From Methanoculleus sp. MH98A (GTDB lineage Archaea; Halobacteriota; Methanomicrobia; Methanomicrobiales; Methanoculleaceae): DNA of 41,231 nt. Where the stretch lies: contig NZ_JMIO01000058.1 of assembly GCF_000691865.1 (NCBI RefSeq), positions 1 through 41,231 on the forward strand. Direction: 5' to 3'. This document shows positions 15,986-24,099 of this stretch, piece after piece (the stretch's first letter is position 1; every line of letters starts with the position of its first letter). The notes beneath the pieces were generated by a model. The model was given only the letters and a program-made list of their open reading frames with translations. It was not told the origin of the DNA and searched no databases. The position numbers and the translations under genes were made by a program.

Positions 15986-17466
15986 TGTCCGTCCTCGTCG
16001 TCAAGCCCGACGATGCCGGAGAACCTCTTCAGGATCGGATCGATGATGAGCTCGAGCAGACCTTCCTTCTCCTTCGCCATGGAGAAGTAGTTGAGCGGTA
16101 TCAGGGCCGCCGCCATCGTGGCGTGCCCGCCGGCCTCGCCGATAGGCCCGAACGCCTCGGCCATCACGTTGCCGAGGTGGAGCCGGATATCCTTGTTCCG
16201 CGCCGAGATGATGATGTTCCGGTCGCTGATGCCGTAGACCAGCGCCGTGTTCACGCCCTCGAGGTGGATCAGCATATCGGCCGCCTGCGGGAGAGCGTCG
16301 CGGTTCCTGATGTAGCCGACGTTCGAGAAGAGGTAGCCGCTCTTGAGCCGGCGGTTGCGGATGGCGTTCCCGATGATCTCCACCGTCTCGAGCGACATGG
16401 AGGGGGAGGTGATCTTATCGAGGAGATCCGAGTCGGTCAGGGGAAGGAGAAACGCCGCGTAGTTGAGGTCCTGGGGGGTCACGTTGCGCTTGAAGTCGCG
16501 GGTGTCGGCCCGGATACCGTACAGGAGCGCGGTGGCCACCGGTTTGTTCACCGGGATATCGAGTTCCATCAGGTACTGGGTCATGATGCTCGCCGTGGCG
16601 CCGACCCCCGGCCTGATGTCGATGAAGTCGGCGACCGTGGACGGGTGCTCGCCGTTCTTGTGGTGGTCGATGATGATGTTGACCCGGGTCGACCTGGGGA
16701 GCTCGTTGTTCACGCCGGGCCCCGACGAGTCGACCAGGGCGATGTAGTTGCACTCCTCGAGGATCTGGGGGGTGAGCCGCTCCAGTTTGATATCGAGGAG
16801 GTTGATGAACGCCCTGTTCTCCTGGTGCCCGATGTCCCCTTCGTAGACGATGCGGCAGTTGAGCTTGTTGCGGCTCGCGTGCCGTGCAATCATCGAGAGC
16901 GCCATGGCGCTCGATATCGAGTCCGGATCGGGGTTTAAGTGGGTGACGATGCAGAGCGTCCCCTCCCAGGAGGCGAGCATGTCGTAGAGCCGCAGGGCGA
17001 GCCGAGACGAGTGCAGTTTCCGGATGTGGTGGATGGCGGTTCTCGCAACCACTTCCTGCGGGTAGAGGACGATATCGGCGCCCTCCTGCTGGAGGAGGTC
17101 GACGCTGACCGGGTCTGTGGCGCGTGCGATGACGTATGTCGCCGGGTACCGGTTCTTGACAATCTTGAGCGCGGTCAGGTTGGCCTCCCGGTCGTTCGCG
17201 AGGATGAACGCGACCTCCGGCACGGGCAGCCCTTCCATGAAGTTCGGGTCACGGAGGTCGCGAACGAGCGCTTCGTACTTCTGATCGCGAAGATCTTCCA
17301 CCCGCTTCTCGTCCTTATCGACGATGATGAGATCTTCGTTCTCCTGCTCGAGCTCCTCGGCGACATTGTAGCCGGTGCTCCCGCAGCCAAGAATGATGTA
17401 TTTGATACGTTCCTTCGAAACGTTCTGAACCGCCTCAGGCATGCGTACAATGGTGTAACTTCTCAT
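15982..17466 (-). CDS. RCK/TrkA-N plus DHH-DHHA1 phosphoesterase
   Basis: The 494-residue cytoplasmic protein joins two modules. Residues about 20-140 form a TrkA-N Rossmann domain: IKYIILGCGSTGYNVAEEL and DLIIVDKDEKRVEDL. Residues about 160-490 form a DHH phosphoesterase with VTHLNPDPDSISSAMAL, ALVDSSGPG, IIIDHHKNGEHP and the DHHA1 motif AGGHATMAAALIP. Relatives degrade short oligonucleotides or cyclic di-AMP, and the RCK-like part may bind a nucleotide; the substrate is not fixed by sequence. The start is chosen at 17466 because a TATA-like GTATAAACTTTAT lies about 45 bases upstream; a start at 17442 (MPEAVQNV) is also possible. It leads the operon with mptE. Confidence 0.88.
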   Translation of the reverse strand: MRSYTIVRMPEAVQNVSKERIKYIILGCGSTGYNVAEELEQENEDLIIVDKDEKRVEDLRDQKYEALVRDLRDPNFMEGLPVPEVAFILANDREANLTALKIVKNRYPATYVIARATDPVSVDLLQQEGADIVLYPQEVVARTAIHHIRKLHSSRLALRLYDMLASWEGTLCIVTHLNPDPDSISSAMALSMIARHASRNKLNCRIVYEGDIGHQENRAFINLLDIKLERLTPQILEECNYIALVDSSGPGVNNELPRSTRVNIIIDHHKNGEHPSTVADFIDIRPGVGATASIMTQYLMELDIPVNKPVATALLYGIRADTRDFKRNVTPQDLNYAAFLLPLTDSDLLDKITSPSMSLETVEIIGNAIRNRRLKSGYLFSNVGYIRNRDALPQAADMLIHLEGVNTALVYGISDRNIIISARNKDIRLHLGNVMAEAFGPIGEAGGHATMAAALIPLNYFSMAKEKEGLLELIIDPILKRFSGIVGLDDEDGQ

Positions 17467-17506
17467 GGTATTAAGGGATTCCATATCGGCGATTTTCAGG
17501 GAGGTT

Positions 17507-17520
17507 CCATAAAGTTTATA
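17507..17520. promoter_or_regulatory. Shared TATA element for tRNA-Lys and DHH operon
   Basis: TTCCATAAAGTTTATACCG on the plus strand reads as CGGTATAAACTTTATGG on the minus strand. Its centre (about 17513) is some 43 bases from the tRNA 5' end, which leaves an 18-base precursor leader. It is about 47 bases from the chosen DHH start. One TATA region could serve both divergent genes. Confidence 0.45.
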
Positions 17521-17555
17521 CCGTTTCCCATGCAACACTATTAGGTCAGATACAT

Positions 17556-17629
17556 GGGCCTGTAGCTTAGTTCGGCAGAGCGACGGACTCTTAATCCGTA
17601 GGCCAAGGGTTCAAATCCCTTCAGGCCCG
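17556..17629 (+). tRNA. tRNA-Lys (anticodon CUU)
   Basis: This is a complete 74-nucleotide cloverleaf. The acceptor arms are GGGCCTG (17556-17562) and CAGGCCC (17622-17628), with discriminator G at 17629. The D-arm contains TAGCTTAG...GGCAGAG. The anticodon arm is ACGGA-CTCTTAA-TCCGT, which puts CTT at positions 34-36. The T-arm is AAGGG-TTCAAAT-CCCTT with the standard TTCAAAT loop. CCA is not encoded; the genome continues TCGAAC. It reads codon AAG, the preferred Lys codon in this GC-rich DNA. No intron is seen. Confidence 0.97.
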
Positions 17630-17847
17630 TCGAACACCCGATTCTTTCCATCCTTTGCACCCGACATCGATCCTTCGGTTACGTTCGGTTCGCGCGATCC
17701 TTCATCCGCAGAGCGGTTTCTCCATCGCGGACGGGACGCCCGGCCGTCCGGTCAACCCCCGCCGGCCTCCGCCCGCGCCGGGGTTTCTCACGGGAGCCCG
17801 GTTGCTGCGACGGGAACGGGATCGTGAAGGCACATATATGCCGCTGC

Positions 17848-17960
17848 TATATAAATTCTGCCCCGGTGGAAAACCCGCAAGAGCGTTGCGCGGGGAGGGG
17901 AGACCCGGAGACACCCCGTTCCATACCCCCTCCCGCAGGTCAGGCGGCAGGGTCAAAAAA
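17848..17960 (+). other. Orphan TATA element and structured non-coding region
   Basis: Within the 370-base gap 17630-18001 there is a good archaeal TATA box, CTATATAAATTC, at 17847-17858, with no supportable gene downstream on the plus strand. About 25 bases on, the expected start falls near CCCGCAAGAGCGTTGCGCGGG (17874-17895), which can fold as a stem (CCCGCAA/TTGCG-GGG with a small bulge). G/C-rich text with more pairing potential follows (GAGGGGAGACCCGG). A small non-coding RNA is possible; a decayed promoter is the simpler alternative. The remainder of the gap holds only the minus-strand terminator noted separately. Confidence 0.3.
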
Positions 17961-17995
17961 GAGCGGATTCCCGAAACTTTCCGCCTGAAAAAGGA
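17955..17995 (-). terminator. Oligo-T terminator after the ABC ATPase gene
   Basis: Downstream of the ATPase stop codon the minus strand carries CCTTTTTCAGG (17986-17996 region) and then CTCTTTTTTGACC (17954-17966 region). Two T-runs within 50 bases fit an archaeal terminator. Confidence 0.55.
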
Positions 17996-18001
17996 CCGGG
18001 C

Positions 18002-18889
18002 TTACCGCCCGATCTTCAGGAGCATCTCCTCGAGCGTCGGGTAATGCGACTCGATCCGCTCGATCGTCGCGCCGTCGGCCGCAAGCGCCGCGGTCGTCCG
18101 GTTCAGATCCTCGACGGAACGCGCCTCGGCAAGGTACCGGCCGTCGGAGGCCGCATAGTCGACCGCTGTCGCGAACGCCGCCGGGTCGGGCACCCGGAAG
18201 AAGACCTGGTAGGTGAGCGACCCGAAAGTCTCCCGGAGTTCGGGCATGGTGCCTTTCGCCACCACCTTCCCCCTGCGCAGGATCAGGACGAGGTCGCAGG
18301 CTTCCTCCACCTGGAAGAGGTTGTGGGCGGAGAAGATCACCGTCTTGCCCCGTTCGCGCAGACTTTTGACGTAATCGAGCACCGACCGCGAGGTCATGGG
18401 GTCGAGGCCGGAGGTGGGCTCGTCGTAGATGAGCAGCCCCGGATCGTGCATCAGCGACCGCGCGATCGCGACCTTCCGCTTCATCCCCTTCGAGAGTTCC
18501 CCGATCTTTTTCCCGTCCGCATCGAGCGCGAGCGAATCGAGGAGTTCGTCGCGCCGCTCCCGGATTGCCGCTTTTGTTAGACCGTAGATCTCGCCGAAGA
18601 ACGCGAGATACGCATCCGTGGTCATCGTCTCGTAGAGCCGAGACTCTTCGGGGAGGTACCCCAGGTTCCGTTTCGGGTCGAGCGGCCTTCTGACAACGTC
18701 AACCCCGTCGACGACGAGGCTTCCTGCCGTCGGCGAGATAAGGCCGGCCATGATCTTCAAGAGCGTCGTCTTGCCGGCGCCGTTATGCCCGATCACCCCG
18801 AGTATCCGTGCATCGTCGAGATCGAACGTGACGCCGTCCAGCGCCGGGAAGTCGCCGTAATGCTTGACGAGAGAGCGGGCCGTGATCAT
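18002..18889 (-). CDS. ABC transporter ATP-binding protein
   Basis: This 295-residue ATPase has Walker A GHNGAGKTT (near 38-46), Q-loop region YLPEESRLYE, signature LSKGMKRKVAIARSL (near 131), Walker B LLIYDEPTSGLDP and a switch His in VIFSAHNL. The long C-terminal part (after about 220) is typical of NatA/CcmA-like exporters of the ABC-2 type. The start is taken at 18889 (MITARSLVKHYG), the family N-terminus; an in-frame extension of 15 residues was not used. It diverges from the two permease genes starting at 18970 and is their obvious energy-supplying partner. Substrate unknown. Confidence 0.95.
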   Translation of the reverse strand: MITARSLVKHYGDFPALDGVTFDLDDARILGVIGHNGAGKTTLLKIMAGLISPTAGSLVVDGVDVVRRPLDPKRNLGYLPEESRLYETMTTDAYLAFFGEIYGLTKAAIRERRDELLDSLALDADGKKIGELSKGMKRKVAIARSLMHDPGLLIYDEPTSGLDPMTSRSVLDYVKSLRERGKTVIFSAHNLFQVEEACDLVLILRRGKVVAKGTMPELRETFGSLTYQVFFRVPDPAAFATAVDYAASDGRYLAEARSVEDLNRTTAALAADGATIERIESHYPTLEEMLLKIGR

Positions 18890-18969
18890 CTGGTATCCCT
18901 TATGTCTCCGATGCCTACTAATAGGTTGCTGCACAGAGATATGGTTCTCCGAAGCCTTCAGGGATTACC

Positions 18970-20774
18970 ATGAGTCTCGCCTCCTCCATCCGGACGATTG
19001 CCGCCTGGGAGATGAACCGGTCGATGACCACGATGGGGAGAAGCGTCCTCCCGCTCGCGGCAGGGCTTCTCGTCCTCCTGGTGCTGGTGACGGCATTTGC
19101 CGCCCAGAGCGGCGTCCATATGCAGGACGGCATGTATCGCGTCGGCATCGACGACCCCGAGATCGCCCGGATCGTCGCTCCCGACAGCCGTTTTACCGCC
19201 TACCTCGATAGCGGGGCGGCCCTCTGGGAGAGCCGGTTCGCGTACGACATCGTCGTCCTGCAGGGCGAGGTCTACGCCGCCGATACGGACAAAGGACGAG
19301 CGGCCGCAAAAACGCTCGAACGCGACTACGAGGGTTACGTATCCCACGTGGCCGCCGGAGAACCCGACCTCTTCGCCGCCTACCCGCTCTGGATCGACCT
19401 ACAATACGTGAAGAGCGAGATCGATTTCCTGGCGACCCAGAGCGGGCAGCAGGTCGGTGCCCCGGCGGACGCCAAAAGACCGCCCGTCCCCTCCGGCCCG
19501 GTCGAAGCGGTGACACCGCCACCGTCGGCAATGCCCATCTCCGAGGACGTCCTTCGGGAGCACCTCGCCGACACGGGGAGCGGACACCCCATCGAGCGCT
19601 ACACCGGCGTCATCTCGGGCGATTCCGCCATGGAGCAGTTCAGGACGCCCTCGGAACTCTCGGCGCCGCTTCCCTTCGATGCAATCATCCTGGTGTTCGT
19701 CTTCATCTTCCCGCTCTACTTCACCTCGCAGTTCTTCATGATGAGCGTGATGAACGAGCGGGTGGGAAGGGCCGGCGAGGCGCTCCTCTCCACCCCCATC
19801 CGGCCGGCGTGATCGTCGTCGGCAAAGCGCTCCCCTACTTCACGATCATGCTCCTCATCTCGGCCGCGATAACCCTCTTTGCCGGAGCGCCGCTCTCGAT
19901 CCTCCTCCCGCTCGTCCCGGTCATCCTCTTCTTCCTCGCAAACGCCCTGATCATCGGGATGGCCTCCCGGAGTTTCAAGGAACTCTCGTTCGTCTCGATC
20001 TTCTTCTCGACCCTCGCCACGTCGTACCTCTTCTTCCCGACGGTCTTTGCGAACACCCACGTCATCAGCATCATCTCGCCCCTCACCCTGGTCGTCCTCG
20101 ATATCCAGGGCGACGGGTTCACCGCCATGGAATACGTCTACTCGACGGTGCTCTTCTTTGCAACGAGCATCATCCTCTTCTACGTCGGCATCACGAACTT
20201 CCGCGAGGAGCGCCTCTTCTCGCAGAAGCCGCTTGCTTCAAGGCTCGCGGACTTCGTCTCGGGCGGTATCGGCCGCGATCACCCGCACATCTCGCTCTTC
20301 CTGCTCGCCGGCTTCACGATACCGTTCGTCTTCATGGCCCAGATGCTGACGCTCGTCCTCTTCTTCAACATCCCGATGCCGCTCTCCCTCGTCCTCCTGA
20401 CCGTCTCTGCGGCGTTCATCGAGGAGTTCGCGAAGTCGATCGGGCTTTACGCGGTGGCACGGGAGCGGCCCGGGTTCCTGACGCCGAAGAACCTGCTCCT
20501 CGGGGCGGTCGCGATCGGGTTCGGGTTCCTGGCCGGTGAAAAACTCCTTCTCTTCGCCACGCTCGCCCAGATCACCGAGTCGATCTTCGGGAGCGTCCTC
20601 TTCCTCTCCCTCCAGGTGCTCTGGATGCCGCTCCTCCTCCACATCGCGGGAGTGCTCGTCACCGGCGGCTTCCTCCTGCTCTGGGGGCGGCAGGGTTACG
20701 GGCCGGGCCTCATCGCGGCGTGCATGGTGCACAGTCTCTACAACCTCTACTTCCTGATGGGGGCGCTCCTGTGA
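18970..20774 (+). CDS. ABC-2 permease with C-terminal PrsW-like protease domain, frameshifted in this sequence
   Basis: The first part (280 codons) has one transmembrane helix (about 26-46), a large extracytoplasmic domain (about 47-235) and a second helix, ending STPIRPA at a premature stop. The next frame continues IVVGKALPYF with many helices to 20774. Adding one G in CGGCCGGCGTGATC (19800-19811) joins them as a 601-residue protein. From about 440 the sequence looks like a PrsW/CPBP intramembrane protease: EEFAK (near 484-488), FLAGEK (near 523), LLHIAG (near 557) and MVHSLYNLY (near 586). These supply the Glu and His residues expected for a metal site. A fused permease-protease is notable. 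The stop overlaps the next gene's GTG. Confidence 0.85.
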
Positions 20775-21846
20775 AAAGACGAAACATCGGCCTTATCGCG
20801 AAGAAAGAACTCCTGGGACTCTCGTCGGAGAAGACGATCGTCTTTGCGATCCTCCTGCAGGTCTTCATCGCGATGTTCTCGTCGTTTCTGATGGTGGGGC
20901 TCACCGCCATGTACGACCCGGAGGCGATCGAGGGCTACTCGACGGTCACCTACGGCGTCGGCTACGCAGGGGCGGACTCACCGCTCATCGACGAGTTCGA
21001 GAAGAGAGACGACCTCATCCTCCACCGGATGGATCTCGACCAGGCGCTTGCGGCGCTCCGCGAACGAGCGGTCTCGGCGGTGGTTTACGTCCCGGACACC
21101 CCGCCCGACGCCGAGGGGCCGGTCATGGTCACGCTCTACCTCATCCAGAACGACCTGCAGTCGAGCGTCATCAACGTCAAGGTAAAAGAGGTGCTCCAGG
21201 GCTACGAGAAGGAACTGCGGGAGGTCCGGGCCGGGCGGATGACCGCCTTCCCGGTCTCGCTGAACTTCCCCGAGTCCGGCGGCGGCGAGAACTTCTTCGA
21301 GTTCGTCTACGGCCTCCTCATTCCGCTGCTCGTCCTTCTCCCGGCGATCGTCTCGGCCGCCTGATCATCGACCTCATCACCGAAGAATACCAGCGCCAGA
21401 CGCTCGAGACGCTCATGTCGACGCCGGTCACGTTCGCGGAGATGGTCTGGGGGAAGGTTGCCGCCTGCGAGGTTCTGGTCCCGGTTCAGGCCGGAGCCTG
21501 GCTCCTCCTTCTCGGGTTCAACGGCATCGCGGTCGATAACGCCGCCGCGATCCTCCTCCACGCCTCGGCGGGCGGGCTCTTCCTCATCCTGCTCGGGGCT
21601 CTCGTGGCGCTTCACTACCGCGAACGGACGAGCGCCCAGTTCATCTTCTCGACCGCGCTCGTCGTGGTCTTCCTCCTCGTCATGGCCGTCCCCTACAACC
21701 CCTTGAACCTCATGGTCAGGCTCGCGGTGGACACCGCCGGTCCCGTCCACTGGCTGATCCTCGCGCTGGTCGCGGGCGCAACAGCGCTCCTCGGGTGGGC
21801 GGTAACGGCCTACGCCCGCCGGGTCGGGGAAGGGGTTCCAGCGTAG
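20771..21846 (+). CDS. ABC-2 type permease, frameshifted in this sequence
   Basis: This is the second membrane subunit, 358 residues when one base is restored. It starts at GTG 20771 (overlap GTGA with the upstream stop) as VKRRNIGLIAKKELLGL. It has a first helix (VFAILLQVFIAMFSSFLMVG), an extracytoplasmic domain and then FVYGLLIPLLVLLPAIVSA. The frame breaks near 21354-21362, where TCGGCCGCCTGATC lacks one G. Restored, it reads GLIIDLITEEYQRQTLETLMSTPVTF and continues through four or more helices to 21846. The segment ETLMSTPV matches EALLSTPI in the first permease, so the two are related halves of one ABC-2 exporter. Confidence 0.88.
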
Positions 21847-21912
21847 CCGTCATCTCGCCGCATTCCATCGTGGGCAAACTATATATCGGCGGATAGGTCA
21901 TTCAGCCCATCG

Positions 21913-22590
21913 ATGATCCACCTCCGTCACCTCAATACCACCTGCGCAGTCTGCGGCGAGGCCTGCCGGTTCACCATCCCCGAGGCCGCGGGTAGCGTCG
22001 GGTCGCGCGACCTCGACACCCGTCCCGCCGAACCCCTGCGGTCCACCATCTACGCATGGGTGAAACGGTGCCCGTCCTGCGGCTACTGCGCACCCGACCC
22101 GGGCAAGGCCCCGAAGGGGGCGGCCGACGTGGTGAAACTCCCGCGCTACCGCTGGCAACTCGACGCCCGGAAGTTTCCGAGTATCGCAAACACCTTCCTC
22201 TGCTGGTCGATCATCCAGGAAGATCTCGGTGCCCCGGCCCAGGCGGCGTGGGCATCCCTCCATGCCGCCTGGGTCTGCGACGACGAGGGGGAGGACGTGC
22301 CCGCCCGGATCTGCCGGAAACGCGCCGCCGACCTCCTGCGGCGGGCGTGGGAGAAGGGGGAGCGGCTGGCCGCCCTGGAGGGGGCGGACGAGGCCGTCCT
22401 CGTCGATCTGCTCCGCAGGGCAGGGAGGTTCCGGGAGGCCCGCGCCGTTGTCGCGGAGACGCTGGAGAAGAACCCGCAACCCATCATCGCCGACATCATG
22501 CGGCTCCAGGCGCGGTTGATCGCCGCATCGGACAGGGCCGCCCATACCGTCGCCGAGGCCCGGCGGTTCAGGCAGCCCGCGCCGCTCTGA
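21913..22590 (+). CDS. DUF2225-like zinc-ribbon protein
   Basis: This 225-residue cytoplasmic protein has an N-terminal metal site. CAVCGEACRF (near 14-23) and CPSCGYCAPDPG (near 55-66) supply two Cys pairs, with SRDLDTRPAEP between them, as in DUF2225 proteins. The helical remainder (YRWQLDARKFPSIANTFLCW, then Ala/Arg-rich helices to about 225) resembles tetratricopeptide-like packing, including GRFREARAVVAETLEKNPQP. No enzymatic function is known to me. It starts 66 bases after the permease gene; a TATA-like ACTATATATCGG at about 21879-21890 suggests its own promoter. Confidence 0.8.
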   Translation: MIHLRHLNTTCAVCGEACRFTIPEAAGSVGSRDLDTRPAEPLRSTIYAWVKRCPSCGYCAPDPGKAPKGAADVVKLPRYRWQLDARKFPSIANTFLCWSIIQEDLGAPAQAAWASLHAAWVCDDEGEDVPARICRKRAADLLRRAWEKGERLAALEGADEAVLVDLLRRAGRFREARAVVAETLEKNPQPIIADIMRLQARLIAASDRAAHTVAEARRFRQPAPL

Positions 22591-22636
22591 CCGGCAGATC
22601 CCCACCTTTTGTATACTGTTCCGGCGATACTGTATC

Positions 22637-23947
22637 ATGGAGATCACGATCCTCTCCCCCGGCATCTACACCTACGGCGCCATGCTGATCGGCGGCGTCC
22701 TCCGCGACGCGGGACACCGGGTGACGCTCACCCGGACGCCCGCCGTGCCGGCCGACGACTCGGTCCTGCTCATGAGCCTCTTCTCGACCCAGCACCTCCT
22801 CGACCCCGCGCTCCGGGACCTGGCCCGGACTCACCGCGAGCAGGGAGGGAAGGTCTACGTCGGGGGGCCGGTCTCGGCCGCGCCGGAGATGGTGCTCGGG
22901 GAGCTTGCTCCCGACGCGGTGGTCGTCGGCGAGGGCGAGGAGACGGTGATCCGCCTCGTCGAGGAGGGGGTGTCCCCCGATCTTTCGGGGATTGCGTTCC
23001 TCGACGCGGGCCGGCCGGTCGTGACGCCGCCCGCTCCGCCGGCGTCGATGGATCGTCCGCTCCCCCTGATCCCGGACGACATCGGAAGCCAGAGCGTCAG
23101 GGGAGCGAGCGCCTACATCGAGACCCACCGGGGGTGCATCGGGGGATGCACCTTCTGCCAGGTGCCCCGGTTCTTCGGGAGGGCGATCCGGAGCCGGCCG
23201 CTCGAGAGCATCGTCGAGGAGGTGAAGGCATTTTCCGCGCACGGGGCGACAAGGCTCTCGGTCTCCGGGGGGACCGGGTCGCTCTACGGCTCCACCGGCG
23301 GGGAGATGAACCCGGAAGCCTTCATCGAGCTCCTTCGCGCGATGGCGGAGGTGATGGGACAAAAGAATATCTCCTCACCCGATATCCGCGTTGACTGCAT
23401 CACCGACGAGATCCTGGACGCCGTCCGGCAGTACACCATCGGGTGGGTCTTCTTCGGGATCGAGTCGGGAAGCGAGCGGGTGCTCAGGCTGATGGGCAAG
23501 GGCGCGACCGTCCGGCAGGTCGAGGAGGCGGTGGAGCGGTGCCGGGAGCACGGTCTCCGGGTTGCGGGGAGTTTCATCGTCGGCTACCCCGGAGAGACGG
23601 AGCGGGACTACGAGGCGACGAAGGATCTCATCGCCGCGCTCTCCCTCGACGACGTCTTCGTGAGCAGCGCCGAGCCCATCCCGGCGACACCGCTTGCCGA
23701 CCTCGCGGTCAGGACGCCCCGCGACAAAAACCCGGCATTCGTGCCGCATACCGGGGAATACCGGGCGCTCAACCTGACCGAGAGCGAGGCACGGTGCTTT
23801 GACCTGATGATGCACGCCGACCTCTTCCGTCCGCAACTGCGGCTCGTGACCGACGAGGTTTACAACACCTACCTCGCCGAGGCAAGGAAGCAGGGGCAGG
23901 ACATCAGGGCGGCGACCGAGCTCATCCTCCGCTACGCCCGACCGTAA
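22637..23947 (+). CDS. B12-binding domain/radical SAM protein of the methanogen type
   Basis: The 436-residue product has an N-terminal cobalamin-binding-like Rossmann domain (SPGIYTYGAMLIGGVLRDAG, GGKVYVGGPVSAAPEMVL, VVVGEGEETVIRLVEEG). The radical SAM core follows with HRGCIGGCTFCQVPRFFG (C-x3-C-x2-C near 165-172), then GIESGSERVLRLMGKG and VGYPGETERDYEATKDLI. Proteins of this plan (MJ_0865/MJ_1487-like) are methanogen-enriched. A cobalamin-dependent radical SAM enzyme is known to C-methylate a Gln of McrA in Methanoculleus; whether this is that enzyme cannot be settled from sequence. The start at 22637 follows a TATA-like TTTTGTATACTG at about 22606. An oligo-T terminator follows at 23978. 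Confidence 0.88.
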   Translation: MEITILSPGIYTYGAMLIGGVLRDAGHRVTLTRTPAVPADDSVLLMSLFSTQHLLDPALRDLARTHREQGGKVYVGGPVSAAPEMVLGELAPDAVVVGEGEETVIRLVEEGVSPDLSGIAFLDAGRPVVTPPAPPASMDRPLPLIPDDIGSQSVRGASAYIETHRGCIGGCTFCQVPRFFGRAIRSRPLESIVEEVKAFSAHGATRLSVSGGTGSLYGSTGGEMNPEAFIELLRAMAEVMGQKNISSPDIRVDCITDEILDAVRQYTIGWVFFGIESGSERVLRLMGKGATVRQVEEAVERCREHGLRVAGSFIVGYPGETERDYEATKDLIAALSLDDVFVSSAEPIPATPLADLAVRTPRDKNPAFVPHTGEYRALNLTESEARCFDLMMHADLFRPQLRLVTDEVYNTYLAEARKQGQDIRAATELILRYARP

Positions 23948-23968
23948 GGTCCGGGCCGGCATTCTCCC

Positions 23969-23983
23969 CTATTCTTCTTTTTT
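23969..23983 (+). terminator. Oligo-T terminator after the B12/radical SAM gene
   Basis: CTATTCTTCTTTTTTACC begins about 20 bases after the stop codon at 23945-23947. The pyrimidine-rich T-run fits archaeal intrinsic termination. Confidence 0.5.
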
Positions 23984-24017
23984 ACCGCCGGAAACCGCCC
24001 GGTTTGCCCGGGCCGGA

Positions 24018-24098
24018 AACCCTTAAGTATCCTCGAACATCTACTCCCCCGCCTTGAGGGGGTAACCTCTTCGAGAAAAACGAGTTGGAGGGAGATAC
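24018..24098 (+). promoter_or_regulatory. Promoter and strong RBS of the first PRC-barrel/DUF2795 gene
   Basis: AAACCCTTAAGTATCC at about 24018-24033 is TATA-like. GGAGGGAG at about 24087-24094 lies 6 bases before ATG 24100 and decides the start in favour of MAEQQMG over the upstream MEGDT. The gap between them includes CGAGAAAAACGAG. Confidence 0.5.
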
Positions 24099-24099
24099 G

